Source: Acidimicrobiaceae bacterium
GTDB lineage: Bacteria; Actinomycetota; Acidimicrobiia; Acidimicrobiales; RAAP-2
Reading direction: 5' to 3'
DNA length: 42,782 nucleotides
Assembly: GCA_003160635.1 (NCBI GenBank)
Contig: PMLV01000157.1
Coordinates: forward strand, 1-42,782
The position numbers were made by a program, and so were the translations under genes. Below the pieces are notes generated by a model. It saw only the letters and a list, made by a program, of their open reading frames with translations. It ran no database searches and had not been told where the DNA came from. Each line of letters starts with the position of its first letter. Positions within the stretch are counted from its first letter, which is position 1. Below are positions 16,028 to 23,687 of the stretch, piece by piece.

Positions 16028-17413
16028 ATGGGGGTTCAGACCGCAACTGGACTGATAGAGACCGATGCCTTGGGCTTCACGCTGATGCATGAGCATGTGT
16101 TCACGTCCACCCCGGGTCTGAAGGAGGCGTACCCGCAAATCTTCGATCGGGCGGCAGTCATCGACCAGATCGTTGGATACCTGACCGATGCCAAGGAGCA
16201 CGGTGTGTCGACCGTGGTGGAACCGACCCCGTTCGACATGGGTCGCGACGTTGAGATCGTTGCCGAGGCTTCGCGCCGCAGCGGGGTGAACGTCGTGGTC
16301 TCGACGGGGTTTTTTGACGTTCCGAAATACTTCCTCGCGACGAAGTCGGTGGACGAGGCCGTCGACATCCTCGAGCGGGACATCGTCGAGGGAGTTGGTC
16401 ATTCGGGCATCCGGGTCGGGATGATCAAGGCTCGGATCGAAGAGTCGCTCAACGGGGAGTACGAGTACGCGTTGCGCGTGTGTGCAAGGCTTCAACGGCG
16501 CTCGGGGCTGCCTGTGACGGTGCACACCTCCTCGTCGCCTCACAGGACTGGTGAGCTTGCCTGTTCGGTCTTCGAAGAGGAGGGAGTCGATCCTGGCCGC
16601 GTGGTCATCGGCCACGCGGGAGATTCGACGAACCTCCAGTACCTGCATGGGATCCTCGACCGAGGTTTCGTGATCGGGATGGACCGCTTCGGCTTGGGTA
16701 CCCTCCTCAGCATTGACGAGCGTGTCGGTGTCGTGGCGTCCCTCTGTGAAGAAGGGTATGCCGGGCAAATGATCCTCTCCCATGACTGCCCCTGCTATGC
16801 AGAGATACTCACCCCCGAGGTCTTCGCATCAATCGGCGGGGGCGAATCTTGGAAGCTGACCACCGTCCCTGAGGTGGTACTCCCCGCACTTCGAGCAGCG
16901 GGGGTCGCCGACAAGGCGATCGATGAAATGACCCGTGAGGTTCCCGCTCGCCTCCTCGATCGTGAAGCTCGATCGGGCTCTCGGCTGAGAGGAGAGTCAG
17001 TGACAGCCGGTGGGCGAAACGTGGTGGCCGATGAGCTTGCCATTCGCAACCTGATCAGTGGATTGGCGCAGCTGGCTGACGACGGCGAAGTCGAGGAGTA
17101 CGCCGAACTGGTGGAAGAGGGCGCCGTCATTGACACGGGAAACAGCCAGCGACGTGGCCGCGCCCAAATCCTGGAAGTGGCGCGCGACAGGGTGAAGTCG
17201 GGCATGAGTGGACGGGGCACATCCCGCCACGTCGTGACCACCACCACCGTGCGGGTCGTTGACGATACGTCGGCCACGGCCCGGTCATATTTTCTCTTCA
17301 TTCGTGACACCACGACGAATCCGACGGTGCAGTACGTGGGTCGGTACCACGACGAGTTCCGCTACGCCGATGGGTCGTGGCGATTGGCCCGTCGGAAGGT
17401 ACATGTGGGTTGA
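16028..17413 (+). CDS. Phosphotriesterase-like hydrolase fused to a SnoaL-like domain
   Basis: A continuous 461-codon frame joining two families. Residues 1 to about 315 form a phosphotriesterase-related amidohydrolase (lactonase/esterase type). All metal ligands are visible: H21-x-H23 in LMHEHVF, K134 in GMIKARIEE (the carboxylated lysine position), H166, H196 in VIGHAGD, and D253 in LSHDCPC. Residues from about 325 to 461 form a SnoaL/NTF2-like domain beginning VADELAIRNLISGLAQLADDG and ending YHDEFRYADGSWRLARRKV. At the joint, V325 is a GTG preceded by GAGAGGAGAG, so the second domain may also be made on its own. ATG 16028 has a purine-rich GAGAGGGAGAGGG upstream. The combination suggests ring-opening hydrolysis coupled to an isomerase or hydratase, which is inference. 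Confidence 0.9.
   Translation: MGVQTATGLIETDALGFTLMHEHVFTSTPGLKEAYPQIFDRAAVIDQIVGYLTDAKEHGVSTVVEPTPFDMGRDVEIVAEASRRSGVNVVVSTGFFDVPKYFLATKSVDEAVDILERDIVEGVGHSGIRVGMIKARIEESLNGEYEYALRVCARLQRRSGLPVTVHTSSSPHRTGELACSVFEEEGVDPGRVVIGHAGDSTNLQYLHGILDRGFVIGMDRFGLGTLLSIDERVGVVASLCEEGYAGQMILSHDCPCYAEILTPEVFASIGGGESWKLTTVPEVVLPALRAAGVADKAIDEMTREVPARLLDREARSGSRLRGESVTAGGRNVVADELAIRNLISGLAQLADDGEVEEYAELVEEGAVIDTGNSQRRGRAQILEVARDRVKSGMSGRGTSRHVVTTTTVRVVDDTSATARSYFLFIRDTTTNPTVQYVGRYHDEFRYADGSWRLARRKVHVG
16987..17002 (+). promoter_or_regulatory. Internal ribosome binding site and GTG at the domain junction
   Basis: GAGAGGAGAG (16987-16996) lies three to four bases before an in-frame GTG at 17000, exactly where the SnoaL-like domain of the fused gene begins. 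This is the layout expected for a separate downstream gene. It suggests either an ancestral two-gene arrangement whose first stop codon was lost, or present-day internal initiation giving a free 137-residue SnoaL protein. Confidence 0.45.
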
Positions 17414-17484
17414 TTGGGGACCACGGAGGCGCCAGCCGGGTGTGACCCCTGGTCTTGAAGTGGACAGGATGGGAGGGTTGCGGG

Positions 17485-17877
17485 ATGACGCCGACAAGGT
17501 CAGGGTTTGATTTGGTCATTCGGGGCGGCATCGTCGTTGACGGTTCCGGAGCGCCCGGGTTTCGGGAGACGTCGCGGTGGTTGGCGACCGCATTGTGGCT
17601 GTCGGTGACGTCGACGCTGATGGGCGCGAGGAGGTCGACGCCGAGGGTCTTGCGGGTTCACCTTGGCGCCGGCGAGGCCGGACGAACGGGCACTGGTGGT
17701 TCGTAATCTCGAGCGTGCGGAAGATATCGCCCCGGAGGCCATGGCAGAAGGCGTGACGTAGACTTGGGCAACGTTCGCCGAGTACCTCGATGCGGTCGAC
17801 GTGCTTCAAAAGGGTGTCAATTGCACAGCATCGATCGGTCATTTGGCGTTACGCACGTGGGCCATGGGGGAGCGTGC
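17485..17877 (+). pseudogene. N-acyl-D-amino-acid deacylase-type amidohydrolase remnant
   Basis: Pieces of the N-terminal third of the same family as the intact gene at 35490. MTPTRSGFDLVIRGGIVVDG opens the frame at ATG 17485 behind GGGAGGG. After a frameshift near 17565, the sequence continues GDVAVVGDRIVAVGDVDADG. An internal deletion of about 40 codons then removes the metal-binding HTH segment and resumes at GFTLAPARPDERALVVRNLE. The next stretch (RAEDIAPEAMAEG) runs into an in-frame TAG at 17758-17760. Beyond it the sequence reads TWATFAEYLDAVD and ASIGHLALRTWAMGERA before joining a methyltransferase tail. Frameshift, deletion, stop and chimeric end all show a pseudogene. It lies downstream of the fusion gene. 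Confidence 0.9.
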
Positions 17878-18152
17878 GCGGCTTTCGACGGGAGTGGGAA
17901 CACACGTGGTCTCGGAGTTGAGACGCGGGCCTACACCGTCGAGGAATTGAGCGGATGGTTGGGAACCCGTGGAATGCGGACGCTCGCATGGTATGGCGTC
18001 GGGTTCTTCGCCGATTGGTGGCATCCCTTCGACTCCGTGGCCGAGGAGGACCAGGACCTCCTCGAGGTGGAACTCCAAGCGAGCCGGCGTGACCCTACCG
18101 ACAGCTCGGCCGCATGTTTCACCTCGTGGGGGTTCGGGAGCCGAGGGAGTAG
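17878..18152 (+). pseudogene. SAM-methyltransferase C-terminal remnant
   Basis: The sequence reads AAFDGSGNTRGLGVETRAYT, VEELSGWLGTRGMRTLAWYG and VGFFADWW, then ELQASRRDP. It follows, nearly residue for residue, the C-terminal third of the intact methyltransferase at 29322 (VGFFTDWW, ELEASRRDPYRQLGRMFHLIG). One base is missing after RRDP. In the restored frame the end reads RQLGRMFHLVGVREPRE followed by TAG at 18150-18152. The SAM-binding half is absent, replaced by the amidohydrolase fragment with no intergenic gap. The joint near 17877 therefore marks a deletion or recombination between two formerly separate genes. Confidence 0.88.
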
Positions 18153-18279
18153 TCCGACCCGCTCAGAGGTACCCTCCACCGCAAGGTCTTTGCTGGTTGT
18201 GTCCGATGTCCGGTGTTAACGTGAAATCCACGTCGATCCGGGGTCGCGGATCGGCGTTCGACGCGGAGGGGTGAACAAC

Positions 18280-19161
18280 GTGAGCCAGCAGATGGTCCAG
18301 TCGTTGCATGAGGAAGCGGTCGCCCATGCCACCCTCGCCGAACGGTCGGGTGAGTTGATGTGGCGTCACATCGAGACGGAGTACACGCAGGACGTCGACA
18401 AGATTGCCGCCACGCTTGCCACCCAGGCCCCCCTTGCCTGGACTCTCGCTCGTGAGGCCGACGATGCGGGCGCGTTCCACTTCCTCACGGGCACATCCGT
18501 CGAGACAATCCGCGATCAGTACGCGGTGCTGCGCAAGGAGATCGAGATCAACCGCTGGCGCGCGCTCCTCGAGCTTCGGCAGGGCTGGTACACCGTGACC
18601 CAGGGCGTGTGCACCTTGACCGTCGTCGCGAATGGCTACATCAGCGACGGCGAGACGGTGACGTTGTTCCCGGTCGGCACCGACGGCGTGCTCGGTGAAC
18701 TCCAGGTCGGCATCGTGGGCCGTCGCGCCAATGGTCTGCTGCCCGTCGACGATCCCGACCTGCCGCGTCTGCGCCTCGCTGCGCTTGCCGCCCATGAGGA
18801 GTACCTGGCGGCGCTACGCGCCGAGGACGTCGGCGGAATCGTCGCGGCGCACGCGCCGCACGCAGCGATGGCGACCCGTAGTTACCTCTCCGACGAGTCG
18901 ATTCTCATGAACGTGAATGGTGAGGCGGAGATCCGCGGATACTTCTCAGCCTTCTTCGAACGGTACCGCGTCCGCGACGTCCGCCTGGTGAACCGGATCA
19001 TCGAGCGGTGGTACGTCTTCGACGAGCTCCACTGGATCGTGGAGGAACGGGGAGACGCGAATCGGACCCTCGAATACTGCACGGCGGAGCTTGCCCCGTT
19101 CGACTCCGACGGCAGGTACTGGGTGCGCACCGGCGCGGGGACCGATCCGATCGAGGGCTGA
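18280..19161 (+). CDS. Protein with two tandem NTF2/SnoaL-like halves
   Basis: A 293-residue protein that I read as two NTF2-like domains. The first (about 30-165) contains FHFLTGTSVETIRDQYAVLR, a central helix and the strand pair WYTVTQGVCTLTVVANG and DGVLGELQVGIVG. The second (about 175-290) has the cone-fold pattern HEEYLAALRAEDVGGIVAAH, AMATRSYLSD, EIRGYFSAFFERY and RIIERWYVFDELHWIVEERG. GTG 18280 is chosen over GTG 18271 because the GGAGGG box at 18265-18270 is nine bases from the former and touches the latter. The stop is one base from the next start, so it is co-translated with a class III CoA-transferase. A binding or isomerase role toward a CoA-linked intermediate is possible; no function is demonstrated. 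Confidence 0.78.
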   Translation: MSQQMVQSLHEEAVAHATLAERSGELMWRHIETEYTQDVDKIAATLATQAPLAWTLAREADDAGAFHFLTGTSVETIRDQYAVLRKEIEINRWRALLELRQGWYTVTQGVCTLTVVANGYISDGETVTLFPVGTDGVLGELQVGIVGRRANGLLPVDDPDLPRLRLAALAAHEEYLAALRAEDVGGIVAAHAPHAAMATRSYLSDESILMNVNGEAEIRGYFSAFFERYRVRDVRLVNRIIERWYVFDELHWIVEERGDANRTLEYCTAELAPFDSDGRYWVRTGAGTDPIEG

Positions 19162-19162
19162 C

Positions 19163-20410
19163 GTGTCCTCGCCCGAGCGCGCCGGGGACGGCGCAGGGGT
19201 GCGTTTCCTCGACGACGTCCGGGTGCTCGAGATCGCAAGTCTCGCCCCGACCCAGCTCGGGATGCACCTTGCCGACCTCGGCGCCGAGGTGATCAAGATC
19301 GAGCCGCCCCGGCGGGGCGACGCCACGCGTCTGATCGCCAAGCAACCCGGATTCGACGACTCTGGTCTGCATCGCCGCTGGAATCGGGGGAAGCGCAGCG
19401 TGGCGATCGACACGTCGACCGCCGAAGGGGTCTCACTCCTGCGCCGGCTCGTACCCCGCGTGGACATACTGATTGAGGGCCTGCGCCCTGGCACTCTCGA
19501 GCGCATCGGACTGGGGTGGTCGGAGCTGACCGCCTTGCGGCCGGACCTGGTCATGGCTTCGCTTTCAGGCTATGGACAGTCGGGTCCGTACCGCGACATG
19601 CCGAGCCACGGTATTGCCTTCGACGCGATCTCCGGGTTGGCCGCGGTCGAGGAGGACGATGGCCGGCCCCGCGTGGCCACACGCCACGTGTACTACGGGT
19701 CTCTCCTGGCACCTCTGTTCGGCGCGACGGCAACTCTTGCCGCCTTGTCGTGGAGCCGCCGCACGGGGCGATCGGTGTTGCTCGACGTCGCGCAGGCTGA
19801 TGCCGCGTCGTTCGCCAACATTGGGATCGAGGACGTTGCCGCGGCGCGAGGTGCGGCCGTGGCGGGCACCGCGGAGATCCCTCGGCCCGCACCACCGCAC
19901 GCTGACGGGGAGGCTCGGTCCACGACCCAGGCTTATCGCACCCGCGACGGGCGTTTGCTTATGCTCATGGCCCTGGAACGGAAGTTCTTCGTGCGCCTCG
20001 CCGAGGCTATCGGACGCTCCGACCTCGTCGGACGTGTCCCCGAGGACCAGTACATCGTCCAGGGGGACAAGGAGATCGACGACGCAGTGGCTGCGGCCAT
20101 CGCATCCGAAGATCTCCTTCATTGGATGCGCGTCTTCGCCGATGCGGACGTCCCCGTTGTGCCGATCAATCGGACCGAGACGGCGGTCGACGACCCGCAG
20201 CTGGCAAGCCGGATCACGTGGTTGCCGGCCGCCCAGGGCACCGTCACAATGAAGTCGCCGGTGCGCAGCGATCCGTGCATCGTGGCGCCGGACCCCTCAC
20301 CGGCGGTGGGTCAGGACACCGCAGCCGTGCTGAGCGAACTCGGGATCGGTGCGGCTGAGATCGAGCGATTGGCGGCGGCTGGCGTCGTTCGGCTCGCCCG
20401 TGAAGACTGA
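19163..20410 (+). CDS. Class III CoA-transferase (CaiB/BaiF family) with catalytic aspartate
   Basis: A 415-residue CaiB/BaiF-family protein. It would move CoA between carboxylic acids through a protein-bound anhydride. Visible family features are FLDDVRVLEIASLAPTQLG, HLADLGAEVIKIEPPRRGDA, RGKRSVAIDTSTAEG, SGYGQSGPYRD, and DVAQADAAS, where D213 is at the position of the catalytic aspartate of formyl-CoA transferase. Of the three such enzymes in this window it is the only one that keeps Asp at this site. GTG 19163 begins one base after the preceding stop, which makes translational coupling likely. An SRPBCC gene follows on the same strand after 48 bases. Donor and acceptor acids are unknown. 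Confidence 0.9.
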   Translation: MSSPERAGDGAGVRFLDDVRVLEIASLAPTQLGMHLADLGAEVIKIEPPRRGDATRLIAKQPGFDDSGLHRRWNRGKRSVAIDTSTAEGVSLLRRLVPRVDILIEGLRPGTLERIGLGWSELTALRPDLVMASLSGYGQSGPYRDMPSHGIAFDAISGLAAVEEDDGRPRVATRHVYYGSLLAPLFGATATLAALSWSRRTGRSVLLDVAQADAASFANIGIEDVAAARGAAVAGTAEIPRPAPPHADGEARSTTQAYRTRDGRLLMLMALERKFFVRLAEAIGRSDLVGRVPEDQYIVQGDKEIDDAVAAAIASEDLLHWMRVFADADVPVVPINRTETAVDDPQLASRITWLPAAQGTVTMKSPVRSDPCIVAPDPSPAVGQDTAAVLSELGIGAAEIERLAAAGVVRLARED

Positions 20411-20413
20411 GTC

Positions 20414-20447
20414 CCAGTTTCAACGAGAGACCAGTTTCAACGAGAGA
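20414..20447 (+). repeat. Tandem 17-bp direct repeat before the SRPBCC gene
   Basis: CCAGTTTCAACGAGAGA occurs twice back to back (20414-20430 and 20431-20447), just after the CoA-transferase stop and reaching to the ribosome binding site GAGAGGAG of the gene at 20459. The copies are identical, which points to a recent slippage duplication of the leader. Confidence 0.9.
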
Positions 20448-20458
20448 GGAGTATCAAA

Positions 20459-20875
20459 ATGCAGAAGCGACACGCGGAGACGGTCATCGACAAGCCGGCC
20501 GATGTGGTCTGGGCCCGAGTCCGCGATTTCGGCGACATCACGTGGATCCCGAATACCGAGTCGTGCGTCCTCGAGGGTGACGAACGGAGGGTCTCGAAGG
20601 AAGCGTGGGATTTCGATCTCGTGCAGCGACTCGTCAACCACGATGACGCGGCGCGTACCTACAGCTACTCGCTGGCCCATCCGCTCGATTTCTCGGTGTT
20701 CTTCGGGCCTGACCATATGGTGAACGTGATCGACGGCACCATCGCGGTCATCCCCCAGGGAGACTCGGCCTCGCTGGTGACCTGGGACATCGAGACGGAG
20801 GATTTCATGATCGAGGGCACACACAAGGAATACCAAGCAGCCCTGGAAAGTCTGAAGGCCCAGCTCGGGGGATGA
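20459..20875 (+). CDS. SRPBCC-fold (START/polyketide-cyclase-like) protein
   Basis: A 138-residue SRPBCC protein and paralogue of the one at 14857: MQKRHAETVIDKPADVVWAR, then RDFGDITWIPNTESCVLEGD share the first strand, helix and cradle loop. The C-terminus EDFMIEGTHKEYQAALESLK is the long closing helix over the ligand pocket. The centre differs from the paralogue, with an aromatic stretch (HPLDFSVFFGPDHMVN), so the pockets probably hold different ligands. ATG 20459 follows GAGAGGAG, whose leader is a duplicated 17-mer. It is the third gene of the 18280-20875 run, and its stop lies only four bases from the stop of the converging CoA-transferase. A lyase, cyclase or carrier role is possible. 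Confidence 0.87.
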   Translation: MQKRHAETVIDKPADVVWARVRDFGDITWIPNTESCVLEGDERRVSKEAWDFDLVQRLVNHDDAARTYSYSLAHPLDFSVFFGPDHMVNVIDGTIAVIPQGDSASLVTWDIETEDFMIEGTHKEYQAALESLKAQLGG

Positions 20876-20879
20876 CCTC

Positions 20880-22142
20880 TTAGTCCCGTAGCTCCGCGAG
20901 AATCTCGGCGGTGTGCTCGCCGAGCAATGGGGCGCGCCGGATTCCGGTGGGTATCTGCTCTCCGCTGAACGGGATACCCGGGTAGGTGATGGAGCGGCCC
21001 AGCTCTGAGTGGTCGACCTGGACCGGGTAGCCCCGCGCCCGGAAGTGCTCGTTCTCGAGGACCTCATCGGCCGACCACACTGCGCCGCACGGTATCCCGC
21101 GACGTTGGGCCTCGGAGAAGAATTCCGTCGCTGAGAGCTTTGAAGCAATGAAGCAGATGGCTTCTCGACCCGCGCCGTAGATCGCGGTTGCCTCAACATC
21201 GGTGCCGAGGACCTTCATTGAGACGCCGCCGCGGTCAATGCCCATTTGAAGAAAGAACGCCTCGGGAAACTCCTCTTCGATCCCGAGCTCGCGCAGCCAT
21301 TCGAGCGCGACATGGAAGTTGGCAGCGCTCGTCAGAGCGAGCGGTGTGGTGACGTAGCGGCCGTCACCAGCGGGTTCTTGGATCCCCATCGTGGGATGCG
21401 CGCTCGCGTGCCGGCCAGTCTGACGCTGGAGGGTCGAGCGGGCGAAGAGCCAATCCACCGAGCTGACCTCGGTGGTCACGTTGTTGGCGGCGTGCATGCT
21501 CACGTCGACATGCTGACCGATCCCGGTGAGGTCCCGATGGACGAGTGCAGTCAGCGCTCCGAGCATGGCGAACGCGCTTGCGGTGTGATGCGCGTGCCCG
21601 CCGCTTGGTCGGATGGGGGCAATCGCATGGTCGTCGTAGCCGCAGTTCCACACAGCGCCGCCGCCGGCGAGCAGTGTGAGGTCGGTGGTGGGCTCGTGGT
21701 ACTGCGGGAGCATGCGGCCGAAGGGCGTCACCGACACCCAGATCACCTCAGGCTGGTCAGCTCTGGTCTGCAAGTGGTCAATGCCGAGCCTGTCGAGCAC
21801 GCCCGGGTCCTCGGCCTCGATCACGATGTCCGCGCCGCGCGCCAGAGCGCGGAAGGTATCGCGACCCTCGCTAGTGTCGAGGTCGAGCACGATGCTGCGC
21901 TTCGAGGTGTTGTAGTTCCACCACCAAAGGCAGCGGTCGGGGTCGGGAACGTCATCCACGAACGGTCCGTAACGACGTGACGCGTGACCGCCGGGTGGCT
22001 CCACGACGACAACGTCGGCGCCGAGGTCACCGAGCAGTTTGCCCGCATAGGCCGCGCGGTCGCTGGCGAGCTCCACGACCCGCACACCCTCGAGGATCGC
22101 TCTGATGGGTTCGGGGTGCACGTCTGAGGGTTCTTGGGCCAT
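20880..22142 (-). CDS. CaiB/BaiF-family protein lacking the catalytic aspartate
   Basis: A 420-residue class III CoA-transferase-like protein. EGVRVVELASDRAAYAGKLL, LGADVVVVEPPGGHASRRYG, NTSKRSIVLDLDTSEG and GQHVDVSMHAANN are family landmarks. In the last, A218 occupies the position of the catalytic aspartate (D213 in the paralogue at 19163). The segment after the usual SGFG motif is also changed (VTPFGRMLPQY). It is the downstream gene of a pair: the stop of the upstream CoA-transferase and this ATG (22142) are one base apart. It may be the non-catalytic partner of a hetero-oligomer, as described for two-subunit class III enzymes such as succinyl-CoA:benzylsuccinate CoA-transferase. That parallel is inference. 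Confidence 0.87.
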   Translation of the reverse strand: MAQEPSDVHPEPIRAILEGVRVVELASDRAAYAGKLLGDLGADVVVVEPPGGHASRRYGPFVDDVPDPDRCLWWWNYNTSKRSIVLDLDTSEGRDTFRALARGADIVIEAEDPGVLDRLGIDHLQTRADQPEVIWVSVTPFGRMLPQYHEPTTDLTLLAGGGAVWNCGYDDHAIAPIRPSGGHAHHTASAFAMLGALTALVHRDLTGIGQHVDVSMHAANNVTTEVSSVDWLFARSTLQRQTGRHASAHPTMGIQEPAGDGRYVTTPLALTSAANFHVALEWLRELGIEEEFPEAFFLQMGIDRGGVSMKVLGTDVEATAIYGAGREAICFIASKLSATEFFSEAQRRGIPCGAVWSADEVLENEHFRARGYPVQVDHSELGRSITYPGIPFSGEQIPTGIRRAPLLGEHTAEILAELRD

Positions 22143-22143
22143 G

Positions 22144-23424
22144 TCAGATCACCCCTTGGGCGCGGAGCTCGGCGATCTCGTCGTCGCAGAGGCCAAGCAG
22201 CTCCCCGTACACGTAGTCGTTGTCGGCCCCGAGGCAGGGCCCACCGTGAGCGATGGACCAGTCCGTTTCCGATAGGTGGATTGGGATGCCCTCGACCCGG
22301 GTATCGCCGATCTCCTCGTGGTGCACTTTCGGCCAGAGGTTCCACTCCGAGGTCCGCGGGTCGTGCTCGATGCGGTCCTCGGGCATCGCGACCTGGGCTA
22401 CGGGTACGCCTGCCTTCCGCAGGACATCCTCGGTCTTTGAGCGCTCCTGCCTGGTGGTCCACTCTTCGAGCCTGCGGTCGATATCTTCGCGCCGCGCCTG
22501 CCGCCCAGCGAACGTTGTCAACTGTGGGTCGAGCGCCCACGACTCACCGACAATCTCGGCCAACCGGTGCCAGTCGTCATCGTCCCGGCAGGCGATTGCG
22601 ACCCAGGAGTCATCGCCCGCCGCCGCGTACACGCCATGGGGGACCATTGAGGGGAAGTTTTCCGTGTTGGAGTTCGGGCGGCCGTTGCGACGCATGGGAC
22701 GCCCGTTGACGATGGCGTCGAGCAGCTCTGGACCCGCGAGTCCGATTCCGGCCTCCACGCAGGCGAAGTCGATCCACTGCCCCTTTCCGGTCCGGTTTCG
22801 GGCAACCAGGCCCGATAGCACCGCTGTGGCCATGAGGTACGCACCGAGGTGATCCATGTAGGCGAAGCCCCATCCCGCGGGCGGCATGTCGGGCAAGCCC
22901 GAGTTGAAGCTGAGGCCACTGCAGGCCTGTACGACCTGACCGACGGACTTAAAGTTCGAGTAGGGGCCCGTCTTGCCGAAGCCGCTGTTCGACACGTAGA
23001 TAATCCGGTCGTTGATCTCGTGGAGCCGATCCCAACCGAAGCCGAGCCGTTCCATGACGTGTGCTGAGAAGTTCTCGGTGACGACGTCCGAGACCTCTAT
23101 GAGCTGGGACAGCAGCTCCTTGCCCCGCTCGCTCTTGAGGTCGAGGGTCACGCCGAGCTTCTCGACGTTGTGGTTGTTGAAATTGCCTCCGAGGTTGATC
23201 CCCTGGCGGCCGTCGGGCGTCCTGCCCCCTCTTAGGAAGTCCCACCGCGGCTTGTCCGTCAGGGGCTCCTCGACCCGGATCACCTGGGCACCGAAGGCCG
23301 CCAGGAAGCGGGTCGCGCCCGCCCCCGCCAGGAGACCCGTCAGATCGCAGATCCTCACATGTGACAGCGCCGTCGACCGCACGCTGCCGACGGCGGTGTC
23401 GGATGTACTTACTGCACCCGTCAT
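22144..23424 (-). CDS. CaiB/BaiF-family CoA-transferase with glutamate at the active site
   Basis: A 426-residue class III CoA-transferase family member. SHVRICDLTGLLAGAGATRF, FGAQVIRVEEP, VEKLGVTLDLKSERG, VYVSNSGFGKTGPYS and GQWIDFACVEAGIG are present. At the catalytic aspartate position there is E224, a variant I recall in many CaiB/BaiF proteins of uncertain activity. ATG 23422-23424 is chosen because the family starts near here and GGGACGGGAG lies upstream; the open frame extends 75 codons further but without similarity. It is tightly coupled to the next CoA-transferase gene, and divergent from a SnoaL-like gene across 263 bases. The pair may act as one heteromeric enzyme or as two successive activation steps. 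Confidence 0.88.
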   Translation of the reverse strand: MTGAVSTSDTAVGSVRSTALSHVRICDLTGLLAGAGATRFLAAFGAQVIRVEEPLTDKPRWDFLRGGRTPDGRQGINLGGNFNNHNVEKLGVTLDLKSERGKELLSQLIEVSDVVTENFSAHVMERLGFGWDRLHEINDRIIYVSNSGFGKTGPYSNFKSVGQVVQACSGLSFNSGLPDMPPAGWGFAYMDHLGAYLMATAVLSGLVARNRTGKGQWIDFACVEAGIGLAGPELLDAIVNGRPMRRNGRPNSNTENFPSMVPHGVYAAAGDDSWVAIACRDDDDWHRLAEIVGESWALDPQLTTFAGRQARREDIDRRLEEWTTRQERSKTEDVLRKAGVPVAQVAMPEDRIEHDPRTSEWNLWPKVHHEEIGDTRVEGIPIHLSETDWSIAHGGPCLGADNDYVYGELLGLCDDEIAELRAQGVI

Positions 23425-23687
23425 CTCCCGTCCCCCGCGTTTCCCTTGGATCCTCTGCGTCTGATTATTGGCTCCCGACACCCTACTGATATCACGGATT
23501 GCGCCTCCAGTGCGCATCTTCAGGCCGCTCCCCAAGTTCGCCCTGACTGTCCCGGTGCGACTCGCGGGACCCCGGTCAGGATTGCCGGACCTTGCGGCGA
23601 GGGCTCGCTTGTGAAGGAGGAGGCGCGACTTGTTTTCGTGTCGGTACACTTCAACGACAGTTCGTTTTGGTATCGGGGGACAGGGAA
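23425..23687. other. Divergent intergenic region (263 bp)
   Basis: No convincing gene. It lies between the start of the minus-strand CoA-transferase operon and the plus-strand SnoaL-like gene and must hold both promoters. The plus-strand gene has a GGGGGACAGGGA ribosome binding stretch. No palindromic operator or clear hexamer pair was recognised. Confidence 0.4.

Noticed and set aside
20876..20879. Terminator between the SRPBCC gene and the converging CoA-transferase
   Set aside because: Only four bases separate the two stops and no stem with T-tract is visible on either side.
22144..23649. Extended start of the CoA-transferase at 23649
   Set aside because: The extra 75 codons have no similarity; ATG 23424 has a good ribosome binding site and starts at the family N-terminus.
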